Shown: piece by piece, positions 8,156 through 16,175 of the stretch
How the letters are laid out: every line of letters begins with the position of its first letter
Numbering within the stretch: the first letter of the stretch is position 1
Assembly: GCA_015056625.1 (NCBI GenBank)
Contig: SVFY01000015.1
Coordinates: 1-64,000, forward strand
Length of the DNA stretch: 64,000 nucleotides
Origin: Butyrivibrio sp.
GTDB taxonomy: Bacteria > Bacillota > Clostridia > Lachnospirales > Lachnospiraceae
Reading direction: 5' to 3'
The notes under the pieces: model-generated
Told to the model about the DNA's origin: nothing
Databases searched by the model: none
The model's input: the letters and a program-made list of their open reading frames with translations, nothing else
Position numbers and translations under genes: made by a program

Positions 8156-9568
8156 TCAAACTGGGTATGCGCCATTCTTAGTATCTGCTGCCGTAACATC
8201 AACCTTGTTCTGCTGAGCATCACGATACTTGAAGAAGTCTGTAGCAACCTGAGGGAACAGTGCATATGAAAGCACATCCTCATCCTGCTGCTTGTACTGC
8301 TTAACAGCCTCTTCAAACTCAGGAAGTCCTGGTTTAAGTCTGTCAGCAGGTCTGCAGGTAATAACCTCTCTGTCGCCAATGATCTTCTTCTGAACTTCTG
8401 GATTGAAAGGCTTGATTGTCTTACCATACTCACCAGCAAGAAGGTCCTTGGTCTGGTCAGTAGCAACCTTGTATCTCTCACCCATAAGTACGTTCATAAC
8501 AGCCTGTGTACCAACGATCTGTGAAGAAGGTGTTACAAGAGGTGGCTCACCGAAGTCCTTACGAACCCGAGGGATCTCCTCAAGAACTGTGTTGTACTTA
8601 TCGCTTGCATTCTGCTCCTTGAGCTGGCTAACCATGTTGGAAAGCATTCCGCCAGGAACCTGATACATAAGAGTCTTGATGTTAACACCAAGAACCTTAG
8701 GATCCATAAGTCCGCTCTTTAAGCACTCTTCTCTGTATGGTCTGAAGTAATCAGCGATTTCAGCAAGAACCTTCTGATCAAGTCCAGTCTCGAAAGGCTG
8801 TCCCTTGAAGGCCTCAACCATAACCTCAGTAGCTGGCTGTGATGTTCCAAGAGCAAATGGAGAAATAGCACAGTCAATGATATCAACACCAGCCTCCGCA
8901 GCCTTCATGTATGTCATGCTGGCAACACCTGAGGTGTAGTGTGTGTGAAGGTCGATAGGAAGTTTTGTAGCACTCTTAAGTGCCTTAACAAGCTTCTCTG
9001 CCTCGTAAGGAAGAAGAAGTCCTGCCATATCCTTGATACAGATAGAATCTGCACCCATGCTCTCGATATCCTTAGCGATGTTCATCCAGTAGTCAAGGGT
9101 ATATGCATCACCAAGTGTGTAAGCAAGAGCGATCTGAGCATGTCCGCCCTCTTTCTTACAAGCCTTAACAGAAGCCTCAAGGTTTCTAAGGTCGTTAAGG
9201 CAGTCGAAAATACGGATAATGTCGATACCGTTTGCGATTGACTTCTGAACGAAGTACTCTACAACGTCATCTGGATAGTGCTTGTATCCAAGGATGTTCT
9301 GTCCACGAAGAAGCATCTGAAGCTTGGTGTTCTTGAATCCTGCACGAAGCTTACGAAGTCTCTCCCATGGATCCTCCTTTAAGAATCTCATTGAAGCATC
9401 AAATGTAGCACCGCCCCAGCACTCTACTGCATTGTAGCCAACCTTATCCATTGTCTCAATGATAGGAAGCATGATCTCAGTAGGCATTCTGGTGGCAATC
9501 AGGGACTGATGAGCATCACGCAGAACAGTCTCATTAATGCGAACTGGTTTTTTCTCTAATTCTGCCAT
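8156..9568 (-). CDS. oadA: Oxaloacetate decarboxylase alpha / pyruvate carboxylase subunit B-type carboxyltransferase
   Basis: About 470 residues. It transfers carboxyl groups between oxaloacetate/pyruvate and a biotin carrier. Signatures are ETVLRDAHQSLIATRM at the N terminus (metal ligand Asp in RDAHQS), IRIFDCLNDLRN, SICIKDMAGLLLP with the catalytic Lys, and the metal-binding His pair in IDLHTHYTSG. The C-terminal biotinyl domain of full-length OadA or PycB is missing; biotin is provided by the separate carrier two genes upstream. This matches the 5S subunit of Propionibacterium transcarboxylase as well as the OadA catalytic core. ATG 9568 is preferred over 9580 because AAGGATG would overlap the earlier start. 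Last gene of the operon. Confidence 0.9.
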   Translation of the reverse strand: MAELEKKPVRINETVLRDAHQSLIATRMPTEIMLPIIETMDKVGYNAVECWGGATFDASMRFLKEDPWERLRKLRAGFKNTKLQMLLRGQNILGYKHYPDDVVEYFVQKSIANGIDIIRIFDCLNDLRNLEASVKACKKEGGHAQIALAYTLGDAYTLDYWMNIAKDIESMGADSICIKDMAGLLLPYEAEKLVKALKSATKLPIDLHTHYTSGVASMTYMKAAEAGVDIIDCAISPFALGTSQPATEVMVEAFKGQPFETGLDQKVLAEIADYFRPYREECLKSGLMDPKVLGVNIKTLMYQVPGGMLSNMVSQLKEQNASDKYNTVLEEIPRVRKDFGEPPLVTPSSQIVGTQAVMNVLMGERYKVATDQTKDLLAGEYGKTIKPFNPEVQKKIIGDREVITCRPADRLKPGLPEFEEAVKQYKQQDEDVLSYALFPQVATDFFKYRDAQQNKVDVTAADTKNGAYPV

Positions 9569-9601
9569 ATCTATATTCATCCTTTCTGTAAATTCTAATA
9601 A

Positions 9602-10744
9602 TTAAACTCCGAAGACTGCCATGAAGGTACCAGCAACTACCGCAGTACCAATAACTCCGGCAACGTTAGGTCCCATAGCATGCATCAGAAGGAAGTTTGA
9701 AGGATCATACTCTGAACCAACCTTCTGTGATACACGGGCAGCCATAGGTACAGCAGAAACACCAGCTGAACCGATAAGCGGATTGATCTTGCCTCTTGTG
9801 ATGAAGCAAAGAAGTTTACCAAGAAGACATCCTGCAGCAGTACCAAAGGCAAAGGCAATTAGTCCAAGAACTACGATGATAAGTGTAGTTGTGTTAAGGA
9901 AAGCCTCAGCACTTGTTGTAGCTCCAACAGATGTTCCAAGAAGGATAACTACAATGTACATAAGTGCGTTAGATGCTGTCTCCTGGAGCTGACGAACAAC
10001 GCCAGACTCTCTGAAGAGGTTACCAAGCATCAGCATACCGATAAGAGGTGCTGTTGTTGGAAGGATCATGCTTACAACAATTGTAACGATGATAGGGAAA
10101 AGAATCTTCTCAAGCTTGGAAACTTCTCTAAGCTGCTGCATTCTGATCTTTCTCTCTTTATCAGTTGTAAGGAGCTTCATGATAGGTGGCTGGATCATTG
10201 GAACCAGAGCCATGTAAGAGTAAGCTGCTACGGCAATAGGACCAAGGATTGATGTCTGATGAAGCTTACTAGCAAGGAAGATAGATGTAGGGCCATCAGC
10301 ACCACCGATAATAGATACAGCAGCTGCCTGCTGATCGTTAAATCCAAAAAAGATAGCCATGAAATATGCTGAAAAGATACCAAACTGTGCTCCGGCACCC
10401 ATAAGGAAGCTGATAGGGTTAGCAATAAGGGGACCAAAGTCTGTCATGGCACCAACACCAAGGAAAATAAGTGATGGCAGGATGGCATATTCATCAAGGA
10501 TATAGAAGTAATGTAAAAGTCCACCTGCGGCACCAGCTGTTGGCTCAGCCATAATATCAGGATAAATATTTACAAGTAACATACCGAATGAAATCGGTAC
10601 AAGGAGCAAAGGCTCGAATCCCTTGGCGATCGCAAGATACAAGAAAACAAGTGCAACCACAACCATGATATAGTTGCCAGGTGACATAGTTGTAAATGCG
10701 GTCTGTTGCCAGAGATTAGATAATGTATTAACTATGTAATCCAT
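9602..10744 (-). CDS. oadB: Sodium-pump decarboxylase beta subunit
   Basis: 380 residues, strongly hydrophobic, about nine or more membrane segments. It belongs to the OadB/MmdB/GcdB family, which decarboxylates carboxybiotin and exports Na+. Family motifs are visible: [13 protein letters not shown] with the essential Asp, and [17 protein letters not shown] near the C terminus. The AGAGGA ribosome site precedes ATG 10744. It sits between the biotin carrier and the OadA-like gene. Its presence argues for an ion-pumping decarboxylase rather than a soluble transcarboxylase only. Confidence 0.95.
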   Translation of the reverse strand: MDYIVNTLSNLWQQTAFTTMSPGNYIMVVVALVFLYLAIAKGFEPLLLVPISFGMLLVNIYPDIMAEPTAGAAGGLLHYFYILDEYAILPSLIFLGVGAMTDFGPLIANPISFLMGAGAQFGIFSAYFMAIFFGFNDQQAAAVSIIGGADGPTSIFLASKLHQTSILGPIAVAAYSYMALVPMIQPPIMKLLTTDKERKIRMQQLREVSKLEKILFPIIVTIVVSMILPTTAPLIGMLMLGNLFRESGVVRQLQETASNALMYIVVILLGTSVGATTSAEAFLNTTTLIIVVLGLIAFAFGTAAGCLLGKLLCFITRGKINPLIGSAGVSAVPMAARVSQKVGSEYDPSNFLLMHAMGPNVAGVIGTAVVAGTFMAVFGV

Positions 10745-10792
10745 TCGTATCCTCTTTCTGTTTTTTCAAACTCGTATTTCTCACATCTAAGA

Positions 10793-11158
10793 TCAGTTAA
10801 GGGTTGCAAGAACTCTGCCAGCCTCAACTGCATCACCTGCAGCTACGTCAATGCTTGCTACTGTTCCGTCTGAAGGAGCAACCATAGGGATCTCCATCTT
10901 CATAGACTCAAGAGTAACTACTGTGTCGCCCTTCTTAACAGCCTGTCCAACATTTGCATCAATTCTAAGAACCTTACCTGCTGCACCTGCCTCGATCTTA
11001 ACTGATCCTGCGCCTGCGCTTGCCTTCTTTGCTGGAGCTGCTGGAGCCTTTACTGCTGCTGGAGCCTTAGCTGCTACTGGTGCTGCGCCTGTGCCTGCAC
11101 CTTCCTCTACTGTTACATCATATACGTTTCCGTTAACGGTTATTGTATAGTTCTTCAT
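10793..11158 (-). CDS. Biotin carrier protein of the decarboxylase
   Basis: About 121 residues. The C-terminal ~70 residues form a biotinyl/lipoyl domain with the biotinylation site ESMKMEIPMVAPSDG (Lys of MKM). An Ala/Pro-rich flexible linker (APVAAKAPAAVKAPAAPAKK) joins it to a short N-terminal beta piece beginning KNYTITVNGNVYDVTVEEG, as in GcdC/MmdC and the 1.3S transcarboxylase subunit. ATG 11158 follows AAGGAGAAACA; an in-frame ATG five codons upstream lacks a site. It should shuttle carboxybiotin among the two carboxyltransferases and OadB. Confidence 0.92.
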   Translation of the reverse strand: MKNYTITVNGNVYDVTVEEGAGTGAAPVAAKAPAAVKAPAAPAKKASAGAGSVKIEAGAAGKVLRIDANVGQAVKKGDTVVTLESMKMEIPMVAPSDGTVASIDVAAGDAVEAGRVLATLN

Positions 11159-11179
11159 TGTTTCTCCTTTCAAAGAATC

Positions 11180-12037
11180 TTATCTATTCTTTTTCCAATT
11201 TGTATTTACTTTTCTGATTGATCTTACCTGGAATCCATCTGTTGATGCGCTTCCCTCATATGCTGCAATAGCTGCTGCGATTACAGCTACCAGTTCAGCA
11301 TCACCAGCAAGGTCTTCCTTGTCTGCGATCTGAGCAGTTGTGTTGTCAATTGCCTGCTGTGCGATCTCTTTATCACTTACCTTCTTCTTTTTGCCGCCAA
11401 ACAGGATTGGGAACAGAGAAATAATAAGTGAGATTATGATGAGGACAGCGAAGGCCATTCCCATACCAAGAAGAGTATTAAGTCCGGCATTCTCAAGCTT
11501 CTCACCAGTTGATCTGTTTACAGTTACACCGATGTCTGTAGGAACAAAATCGTTGCCCATATAGATTTCCATAAGAGCTGAACGCTTTGTTCCCTGAACA
11601 GTTGCGTCAATAACGAGAACGCCCTCTTTATTGACGTAGTACTGAACATCTGTAACCTCAACGTCTGACTGCAAAGTCTCGAGTGAATTGTAGCCAATGC
11701 TTTCAATTGACTTGTACCAGCTGTCATATCCTGACTCATTTACATTGTAGTAATCGTCATTAAACTTCAGATCGCCAGTCATGTTATTGAAGTTCATGGC
11801 AAGATCAAAATATGCCTTCTCTTCAAAATTCTCAGGAGTAACACCGCTAAGGAACCATTTTTCAAATGCATCATTCTCAACATATTTAGCATATTCAACG
11901 ATGTTTTCCGTTTTAAACAGTTCGGAGTGATATCTGCTTCCCTCTACTGTGTTGTAATTTGTGGTATCTGAGCCACATGCAGTAAGTCCAAGAAGGGATG
12001 CCATCATCACGCCCAAAACCAAAATTCTATGTTTCAT
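11180..12037 (-). CDS. OadG-type subunit with N-terminal lipoprotein domain
   Basis: About 285 residues with an unusual composition. The N terminus is a lipoprotein signal (LLGLTACGSD, Cys near 21) followed by ~150 residues predicted outside the cell. A transmembrane helix follows near 192-212 (AFAVLIIISLIISLFPILFG), then a Lys-rich turn and a tail containing DAELVAVIAAAIAAYEGSAS and DGFQVRSIRKV. That tail is typical of Firmicutes OadG/gamma-delta subunits. OadG normally anchors the alpha subunit to OadB. The extracytoplasmic domain is not recognised. ATG 12037 follows GGGAGCACTCAAA; an earlier ATG overlaps the stop of the carboxyltransferase gene as TAATG but has no site of its own. Confidence 0.8.
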   Translation of the reverse strand: MKHRILVLGVMMASLLGLTACGSDTTNYNTVEGSRYHSELFKTENIVEYAKYVENDAFEKWFLSGVTPENFEEKAYFDLAMNFNNMTGDLKFNDDYYNVNESGYDSWYKSIESIGYNSLETLQSDVEVTDVQYYVNKEGVLVIDATVQGTKRSALMEIYMGNDFVPTDIGVTVNRSTGEKLENAGLNTLLGMGMAFAVLIIISLIISLFPILFGGKKKKVSDKEIAQQAIDNTTAQIADKEDLAGDAELVAVIAAAIAAYEGSASTDGFQVRSIRKVNTNWKKNR

Positions 12038-12054
12038 TTTGAGTGCTCCCTTCA

Positions 12055-13485
12055 TTAAACTGTGCCGTGTTTCTTGGCAGGACGCTCATCTCTCTTTGTA
12101 AAAAGCATCTCGAAAGCTCCAACAACATACTTTCTTGTATCAGCAGGCTCAACGATCTCATCTACATAGCCTCTTGCTGCTGCACTTCTTACGTTGTTCT
12201 GGAGATTTGCATACTCAGTCTCAGTCTTAGCAACAGTCTCAGCATCCTTGCCATCGCAAAGAATCTTAGCTGCAAACTTGGCATCCATTGTACCGATCTG
12301 AGCATCTGGCCAGCTGATAGTAACATCAGCGCCAATAGCCTTGGAGTTCATGATCACATATGCACTGCCAAAAGCCTTACCTGTAATAAGGTTAACCTTA
12401 GGTACTGTAGCATTTGCAAGAGCATAAACAAGCTTGCCAGCAGCCTTGGCAACGTGCTTCTCATCGCACTTGCTTGAGCCAAAGCCTGTTGCGTTTGTAA
12501 GTGTAAGAACAGGGATATCAAAAGCATCGCAGAACTCGATGAACTCAGCTGCCTTGTTGCATGCATGTGCTGTGAGCTTGTCATCAAACTTCTCTGCCTC
12601 TTTGCCGTTCTCATCAAAGATAGCTGTGCGGTTACCAACAAGACCCACAGTAGCACCGTTGAGTCTGATAAATCCTGTAACCATTTCTTTTGCGTAGTTT
12701 CTCTTAGTCTCAAAGAATACGCCGTTGTCTGAAATCTGACCTGCAATAACTGCTGGATCAGCTGTAGCGCCATCGAGGTTCTCACATGCTCTGTTAAGAT
12801 CATCTGTGCAATCCTCAAGGTTGTCGCTGTCTTCATTGTTAGATGGAAGCATTGAAACAAGTTCTCTGATCTGAGCGTAGATTGAAGCCTCATCAGCTAC
12901 AACGTCTACATTACCAGTTTCTTCGCTCTGCCACTTAGCACTTGAAGTGTCAAGCTTCTCTTTGTAGTTACCTGCAAGTACGTTAGGTGAGTTAACAAAT
13001 AAAGAAGCCTTGCTCTCCTCCATAAATGTGAAGTCTGTGATAGATGGAATAAGTGCAAGTCCGCCACCACACGCGCCAAAGACTGCAGTGATCTGAGGTA
13101 CTACTCCAGAAGCCTCCACCTGCTTAAGATAAATCTCTCCGAATGCATTGAGGGCATCTGTGCCTTCCTGCAGACGAAGTCCTGCTGAATCGATCAATCC
13201 GATAACAGGTGAACCGGTCTTGATAGCCAGATCATACAGGCGAGCGATCTTCTTGGCATGCATCTCGCCGATTGATCCGCCAAGTACTGACGCATCCTGG
13301 CTGTATACATATACCAGATTACCGCCACAAACACCATAGCCGGTTACTACACCGTCTGAAGGTGTCTCTTCCTGTTTCAGATTGAAATCTGTGCTTCTTG
13401 CTGTCACAAGTGCGCCAATTTCAACGAAACTGTTTTCATCGAGCAAAGCATTAATTCTTTGACTCGCTTGTGAAGAACTACTCAT
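12055..13485 (-). CDS. Acyl-CoA carboxyltransferase (MmdA/12S-type) subunit
   Basis: 476 residues of the crotonase-fold carboxyltransferase family (methylmalonyl-CoA decarboxylase alpha, transcarboxylase 12S, PccB, GcdA). Features include a first CoA/biotin-binding half with YSQDASVLGGSIGEMHAKKI and GLIDSAGLRLQEG, and a second half with NATGFGSSKCDEKH and a GKAFGSAYVIMNSK oxyanion region. At 476 residues it is shorter than typical MmdA (~510) and GcdA (~590), so the acyl-CoA substrate cannot be named. GGAGGT precedes ATG 13485. It is the first gene of the operon, and TATACT-like -10 elements lie at 13539-13549. Co-location with an OadA-like gene suggests transcarboxylation between an acyl-CoA and pyruvate. 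Confidence 0.85.
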   Translation of the reverse strand: MSSSSQASQRINALLDENSFVEIGALVTARSTDFNLKQEETPSDGVVTGYGVCGGNLVYVYSQDASVLGGSIGEMHAKKIARLYDLAIKTGSPVIGLIDSAGLRLQEGTDALNAFGEIYLKQVEASGVVPQITAVFGACGGGLALIPSITDFTFMEESKASLFVNSPNVLAGNYKEKLDTSSAKWQSEETGNVDVVADEASIYAQIRELVSMLPSNNEDSDNLEDCTDDLNRACENLDGATADPAVIAGQISDNGVFFETKRNYAKEMVTGFIRLNGATVGLVGNRTAIFDENGKEAEKFDDKLTAHACNKAAEFIEFCDAFDIPVLTLTNATGFGSSKCDEKHVAKAAGKLVYALANATVPKVNLITGKAFGSAYVIMNSKAIGADVTISWPDAQIGTMDAKFAAKILCDGKDAETVAKTETEYANLQNNVRSAAARGYVDEIVEPADTRKYVVGAFEMLFTKRDERPAKKHGTV

Positions 13486-13563
13486 TTCTTTACCTCCGTA
13501 AATATATTTTTATGCACAAATATCGCAACTTTAGTCACAGTATAGTATAACATAAAAATCCTC

Positions 13564-13602
13564 AAAAAAAAGGGTAGAATGCTAAATAATTCACATTCTA
13601 CC
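13564..13602 (-). terminator. Intrinsic terminator after scpB
   Basis: On the minus strand GGTAGAATG pairs with CATTCTACC across a 12-base loop and is followed by a C and seven T. It ends the scpA-scpB unit just before the promoter region of the decarboxylase operon. Confidence 0.9.
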
Positions 13603-13609
13603 TATACTT

Positions 13610-14179
13610 TTAGATATCAAGTTTTAACTGAACTTCCTGTTCTGCCTGAGCCTTAAACTCCTCAACCTGCACAGTTCCTATAACTGGCAGCTCTTCAAGG
13701 CTGCGAACGCCGAAGCTTCTAAGGAACTCCTCAGTAGTTCCAAAAAGAAGCGGTCTTCCGGGAGCATCCAGTCTTCCAAGCTCCTGAACAAGCCCAAACT
13801 CAACAAGCCTGTTTACAGCATGGTCACTATTAACTCCTCTTATCTTCTCAACTTCAAGCCTTGTTATTGGCTGTTTGTATGCGATGATAGACAGCGTCTC
13901 CATAAGAGAGTCTGTAAGGACTGCCTTCTTTGGCGCCTTGGCTATCTTGACAAGGTACTCATACATCTCCTTTTTGGTGCATAGCTGCACAGCCTTATCC
14001 AGCTCCAGGATTCCGATACCACTGTCTTCTTTGTTGTATTTTTCTTTTAAATATGCAATATAATCCTTTACATGTTTAACATCAGTTTCCATTGCCTTCG
14101 CAAGTGAAGAAATATCAACTGAATCTCCCATGGTAAAAAGAATAGCTTCTACTACGCTTGCGCCTTCTTCTCTGGTCAT
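13610..14179 (-). CDS. scpB: Segregation and condensation protein B
   Basis: 189 residues, normal for ScpB. It forms the condensin-like SMC-ScpAB complex together with ScpA and organises the chromosome for segregation. The pattern of two winged-helix domains is visible: EAILFTMGDSVDISSLAKAM at the start, then TDSLMETLSIIAYKQPITR and a following RGVNSDHAVNRLVEFGLVQE with DAPGRPLLFGTTEEFLRSFG, a well-conserved ScpB stretch. It starts immediately behind scpA and is followed by a terminator. Confidence 0.95.
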   Translation of the reverse strand: MTREEGASVVEAILFTMGDSVDISSLAKAMETDVKHVKDYIAYLKEKYNKEDSGIGILELDKAVQLCTKKEMYEYLVKIAKAPKKAVLTDSLMETLSIIAYKQPITRLEVEKIRGVNSDHAVNRLVEFGLVQELGRLDAPGRPLLFGTTEEFLRSFGVRSLEELPVIGTVQVEEFKAQAEQEVQLKLDI

Positions 14180-14180
14180 G

Positions 14181-14930
14181 TCAGCTTGCCTTTCTTGATG
14201 TGATCATAATGTCACCGAATGTGCCATCCTGCTCTATCTCGATCTCGCCCAGCTTCATCTCCTCAAGGATAACAAGAAATGTAACGATTATCTCTGTTTT
14301 ACTGGACTGCTTCTCCAACAGGCTCTTAAAGCTAAAGGTCTTGTGCTCCCTGATATAAGCCTTGATGAAAAGAGTCTTGGCATCCATGTCGATCTCTTCC
14401 TTCTCGATGTTGCCAAACTTACTCCTTATTGGATCCACCTTATCTTCCTGTCTCTTTAAAAGATCCTGGAAGATCTCGTTGAGCTTAACTAAAGTCGTAT
14501 CTCCTATAAGATCAGAGAAGTCAATTGGCATCTCATAGTCTTTGACTTCCTGTGGAAGATTCTTTTGTCTGAACCACTGAAGATCAGCATCCATCTGCCT
14601 GTCGCGAAGCTCGTTGGCCATATACTTGTACATCTTGTACTCAAGGAGCTTCTCCACAAGTTCTGCTCTTGGATCCTCTTCCTCACCCTCTTCATTGACT
14701 TCCTTGGGAAGAAGCATCTTGCATTTGATATTCATAAGTGTAGCTGCCATCACAAGGAACTCTGAAGTTACCTCCATGTCCTCTTTCTGCATGGCGTTAA
14801 TATATTCCATGTACTGCTCCGTGATGGTAACAATAGGAATATCGTAAATATCTATCTGGTTCTTATCAATGAGGTGCATTAGAAGATCAAGCGGACCTTC
14901 AAACACCTGCAGTTTAACTTCAAGTGACAT
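14181..14930 (-). CDS. scpA: Segregation and condensation protein A
   Basis: 249 residues, the expected ScpA length. The kleisin N terminus is clear (LQVFEGPLDLLMHLIDKNQI DIYDIP, split here for length), followed by AATLMNIKCKMLLPKE and a C-terminal winged-helix part (TEIIVTFLVILEEMKLGEI). It bridges SMC heads and binds ScpB. The start ATG 14930, behind GAGGGG, overlaps the end of the phosphoesterase gene by 11 bases, so the two are translationally coupled. Confidence 0.95.
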   Translation of the reverse strand: MSLEVKLQVFEGPLDLLMHLIDKNQIDIYDIPIVTITEQYMEYINAMQKEDMEVTSEFLVMAATLMNIKCKMLLPKEVNEEGEEEDPRAELVEKLLEYKMYKYMANELRDRQMDADLQWFRQKNLPQEVKDYEMPIDFSDLIGDTTLVKLNEIFQDLLKRQEDKVDPIRSKFGNIEKEEIDMDAKTLFIKAYIREHKTFSFKSLLEKQSSKTEIIVTFLVILEEMKLGEIEIEQDGTFGDIMITSRKAS

Positions 14931-15795
14931 CTGACTTACCCCTCACTTTGATAACAGATACCTCTCCCGGGTTAAATAATCTCACATGAATGGTGTGAGT
15001 TCCAAGGCCACGACTAAGGATCATGGTCTTGTCATCCTTAACATACATTCCGCCGTCATATTTGGGGAAAAGAGCTATGGAAGGTGAAATAACTCCTCCT
15101 AATAAAGGAAGCCTTATGATCCCGCCATGGACATGGCCGGAAACTGTAAGGTCTGCTCCCCACTTCCTGTACTCATCAAAATACAGGGGATTATGTGCAA
15201 TAAGGATCTGGAATCTCTCTTTTTCAAAAGAGCTTAAGGCTCCGATCTTCCTATCCAGAAGGTCAGACTCCATCTCCTTTTTAACTATCTTTTTAAAATA
15301 AGTAGTCGGAAGGCACAGACCTGTGATCCTGATATCGTCCTTAAAATCTGCTGACTCATTATCAAGGTAGATAAGGCCCTCTCTTTTTAGGCTCTCCTTG
15401 TATCTTTCAAATGCATTTCCAAAAGCAGCCCTGGTTTCTTTTATCTTTTCCTCGTGATTGCCATTTGAAATATAGAGAGGATACTTCCTGGAAAGTCTCG
15501 TAAGCAGGGAAAAAGCTACCTCCGGATGGAACTTGCCATCGCGATGATTGGCTGTAAACATATCTCCTGCTGACAAAATGGCATCAGGCTTGATGTCATC
15601 AATTGCCTTTATAAGCTTCTCATTGTCCTTGCCAAAGACATAACTATGAAGGTCAGTGAGAAACACAAAAGTGTAGTTGCCACTAACCTTATCTGAACGA
15701 ACCTCATATTCATAAATCTTGAAGCTATGAGTGTCGTGATATATTACAGCAATCAAAACTGCGATAATAAGCGCCAAAACAATGAGTTTTACCAT
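14920..15795 (-). CDS. Membrane-anchored metallophosphoesterase
   Basis: About 291 residues. An N-terminal signal-anchor (KLIVLALIIAVLIAVIY) is followed by a calcineurin-like phosphoesterase domain with the metal motifs FLTDLHS, SAGDMF, SNGNHEE and TVSGHVHGGI. Similar to YkuE/YaeI-type enzymes, probably acting at the outer membrane face on a phosphodiester or lipid substrate (family-level inference). The frame is open to TTG 15843, but that codon lies inside the rpsU terminator hairpin, so ATG 15795 is chosen; its ribosome site is weak. It overlaps scpA by 11 bases. Confidence 0.8.
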   Translation of the reverse strand: MVKLIVLALIIAVLIAVIYHDTHSFKIYEYEVRSDKVSGNYTFVFLTDLHSYVFGKDNEKLIKAIDDIKPDAILSAGDMFTANHRDGKFHPEVAFSLLTRLSRKYPLYISNGNHEEKIKETRAAFGNAFERYKESLKREGLIYLDNESADFKDDIRITGLCLPTTYFKKIVKKEMESDLLDRKIGALSSFEKERFQILIAHNPLYFDEYRKWGADLTVSGHVHGGIIRLPLLGGVISPSIALFPKYDGGMYVKDDKTMILSRGLGTHTIHVRLFNPGEVSVIKVRGKSDVT

Positions 15796-15816
15796 CCGCC
15801 AAATCCCAAACTTTCT

Positions 15817-15846
15817 AAAAAAAAATCCTTGGAAAACATCCAAGGA
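15817..15846 (-). terminator. Intrinsic terminator after rpsU
   Basis: On the minus strand TCCTTGG pairs with CCAAGGA over a seven-base loop and is followed by nine T. It lies 15 bases behind the rpsU stop codon and rules out the longest start of the next gene. Confidence 0.9.
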
Positions 15847-15860
15847 CTTTTCTCTTTGAT

Positions 15861-16037
15861 TTAGTTATATTTGCGCTTTCTTGCTGCCTCAGACTTCTTC
15901 TTGCGTCTTACGCTAGGCTTCTCGTAGTGCTCTCTCTTACGGATCTCCTGCTGGATACCAGCCTTGGCGCAACTTCTCTTGAAACGACGCAGTGCGCTAT
16001 CCAAAGTCTCATTTTCTTTAACTACTACAGTTGACAT
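15861..16037 (-). CDS. rpsU: 30S ribosomal protein S21
   Basis: 58 residues, found by reading the gap between alaS and the phosphoesterase gene. The translation begins [19 protein letters not shown] and continues with [20 protein letters not shown], then a very basic tail ending ARKRKYN; this is a typical S21. GGGAGG lies upstream of ATG 16037. It has its own consensus promoter and its own terminator, so it is probably a single-gene unit. Confidence 0.97.
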   Translation of the reverse strand: MSTVVVKENETLDSALRRFKRSCAKAGIQQEIRKREHYEKPSVRRKKKSEAARKRKYN

Positions 16038-16131
16038 CTCTACTCTTACCCTCCCTTCAGTCCCTTCAAGTACATGACTGATTGGGTTATTTGCTATGCT
16101 TTGAGCCCTTTTGACTCACATAACATCAATA

Positions 16132-16159
16132 ATTATATCATAAAAACATTTGTCGTCAA
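16132..16159 (-). promoter_or_regulatory. rpsU promoter
   Basis: On the minus strand TTGACG (16154-16159) is followed after 16 bases by a perfect TATAAT (16132-16137). It is placed right behind alaS and ~95 bases ahead of the rpsU start. Confidence 0.8.
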
Positions 16160-16175
16160 GAAGTTTTTTGAAAGA

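Noticed and set aside
15796-15843. N-terminal extension of the phosphoesterase starting at TTG 15843
   Set aside because: The codon lies inside the rpsU terminator, so transcripts reaching the gene are unlikely to use it.
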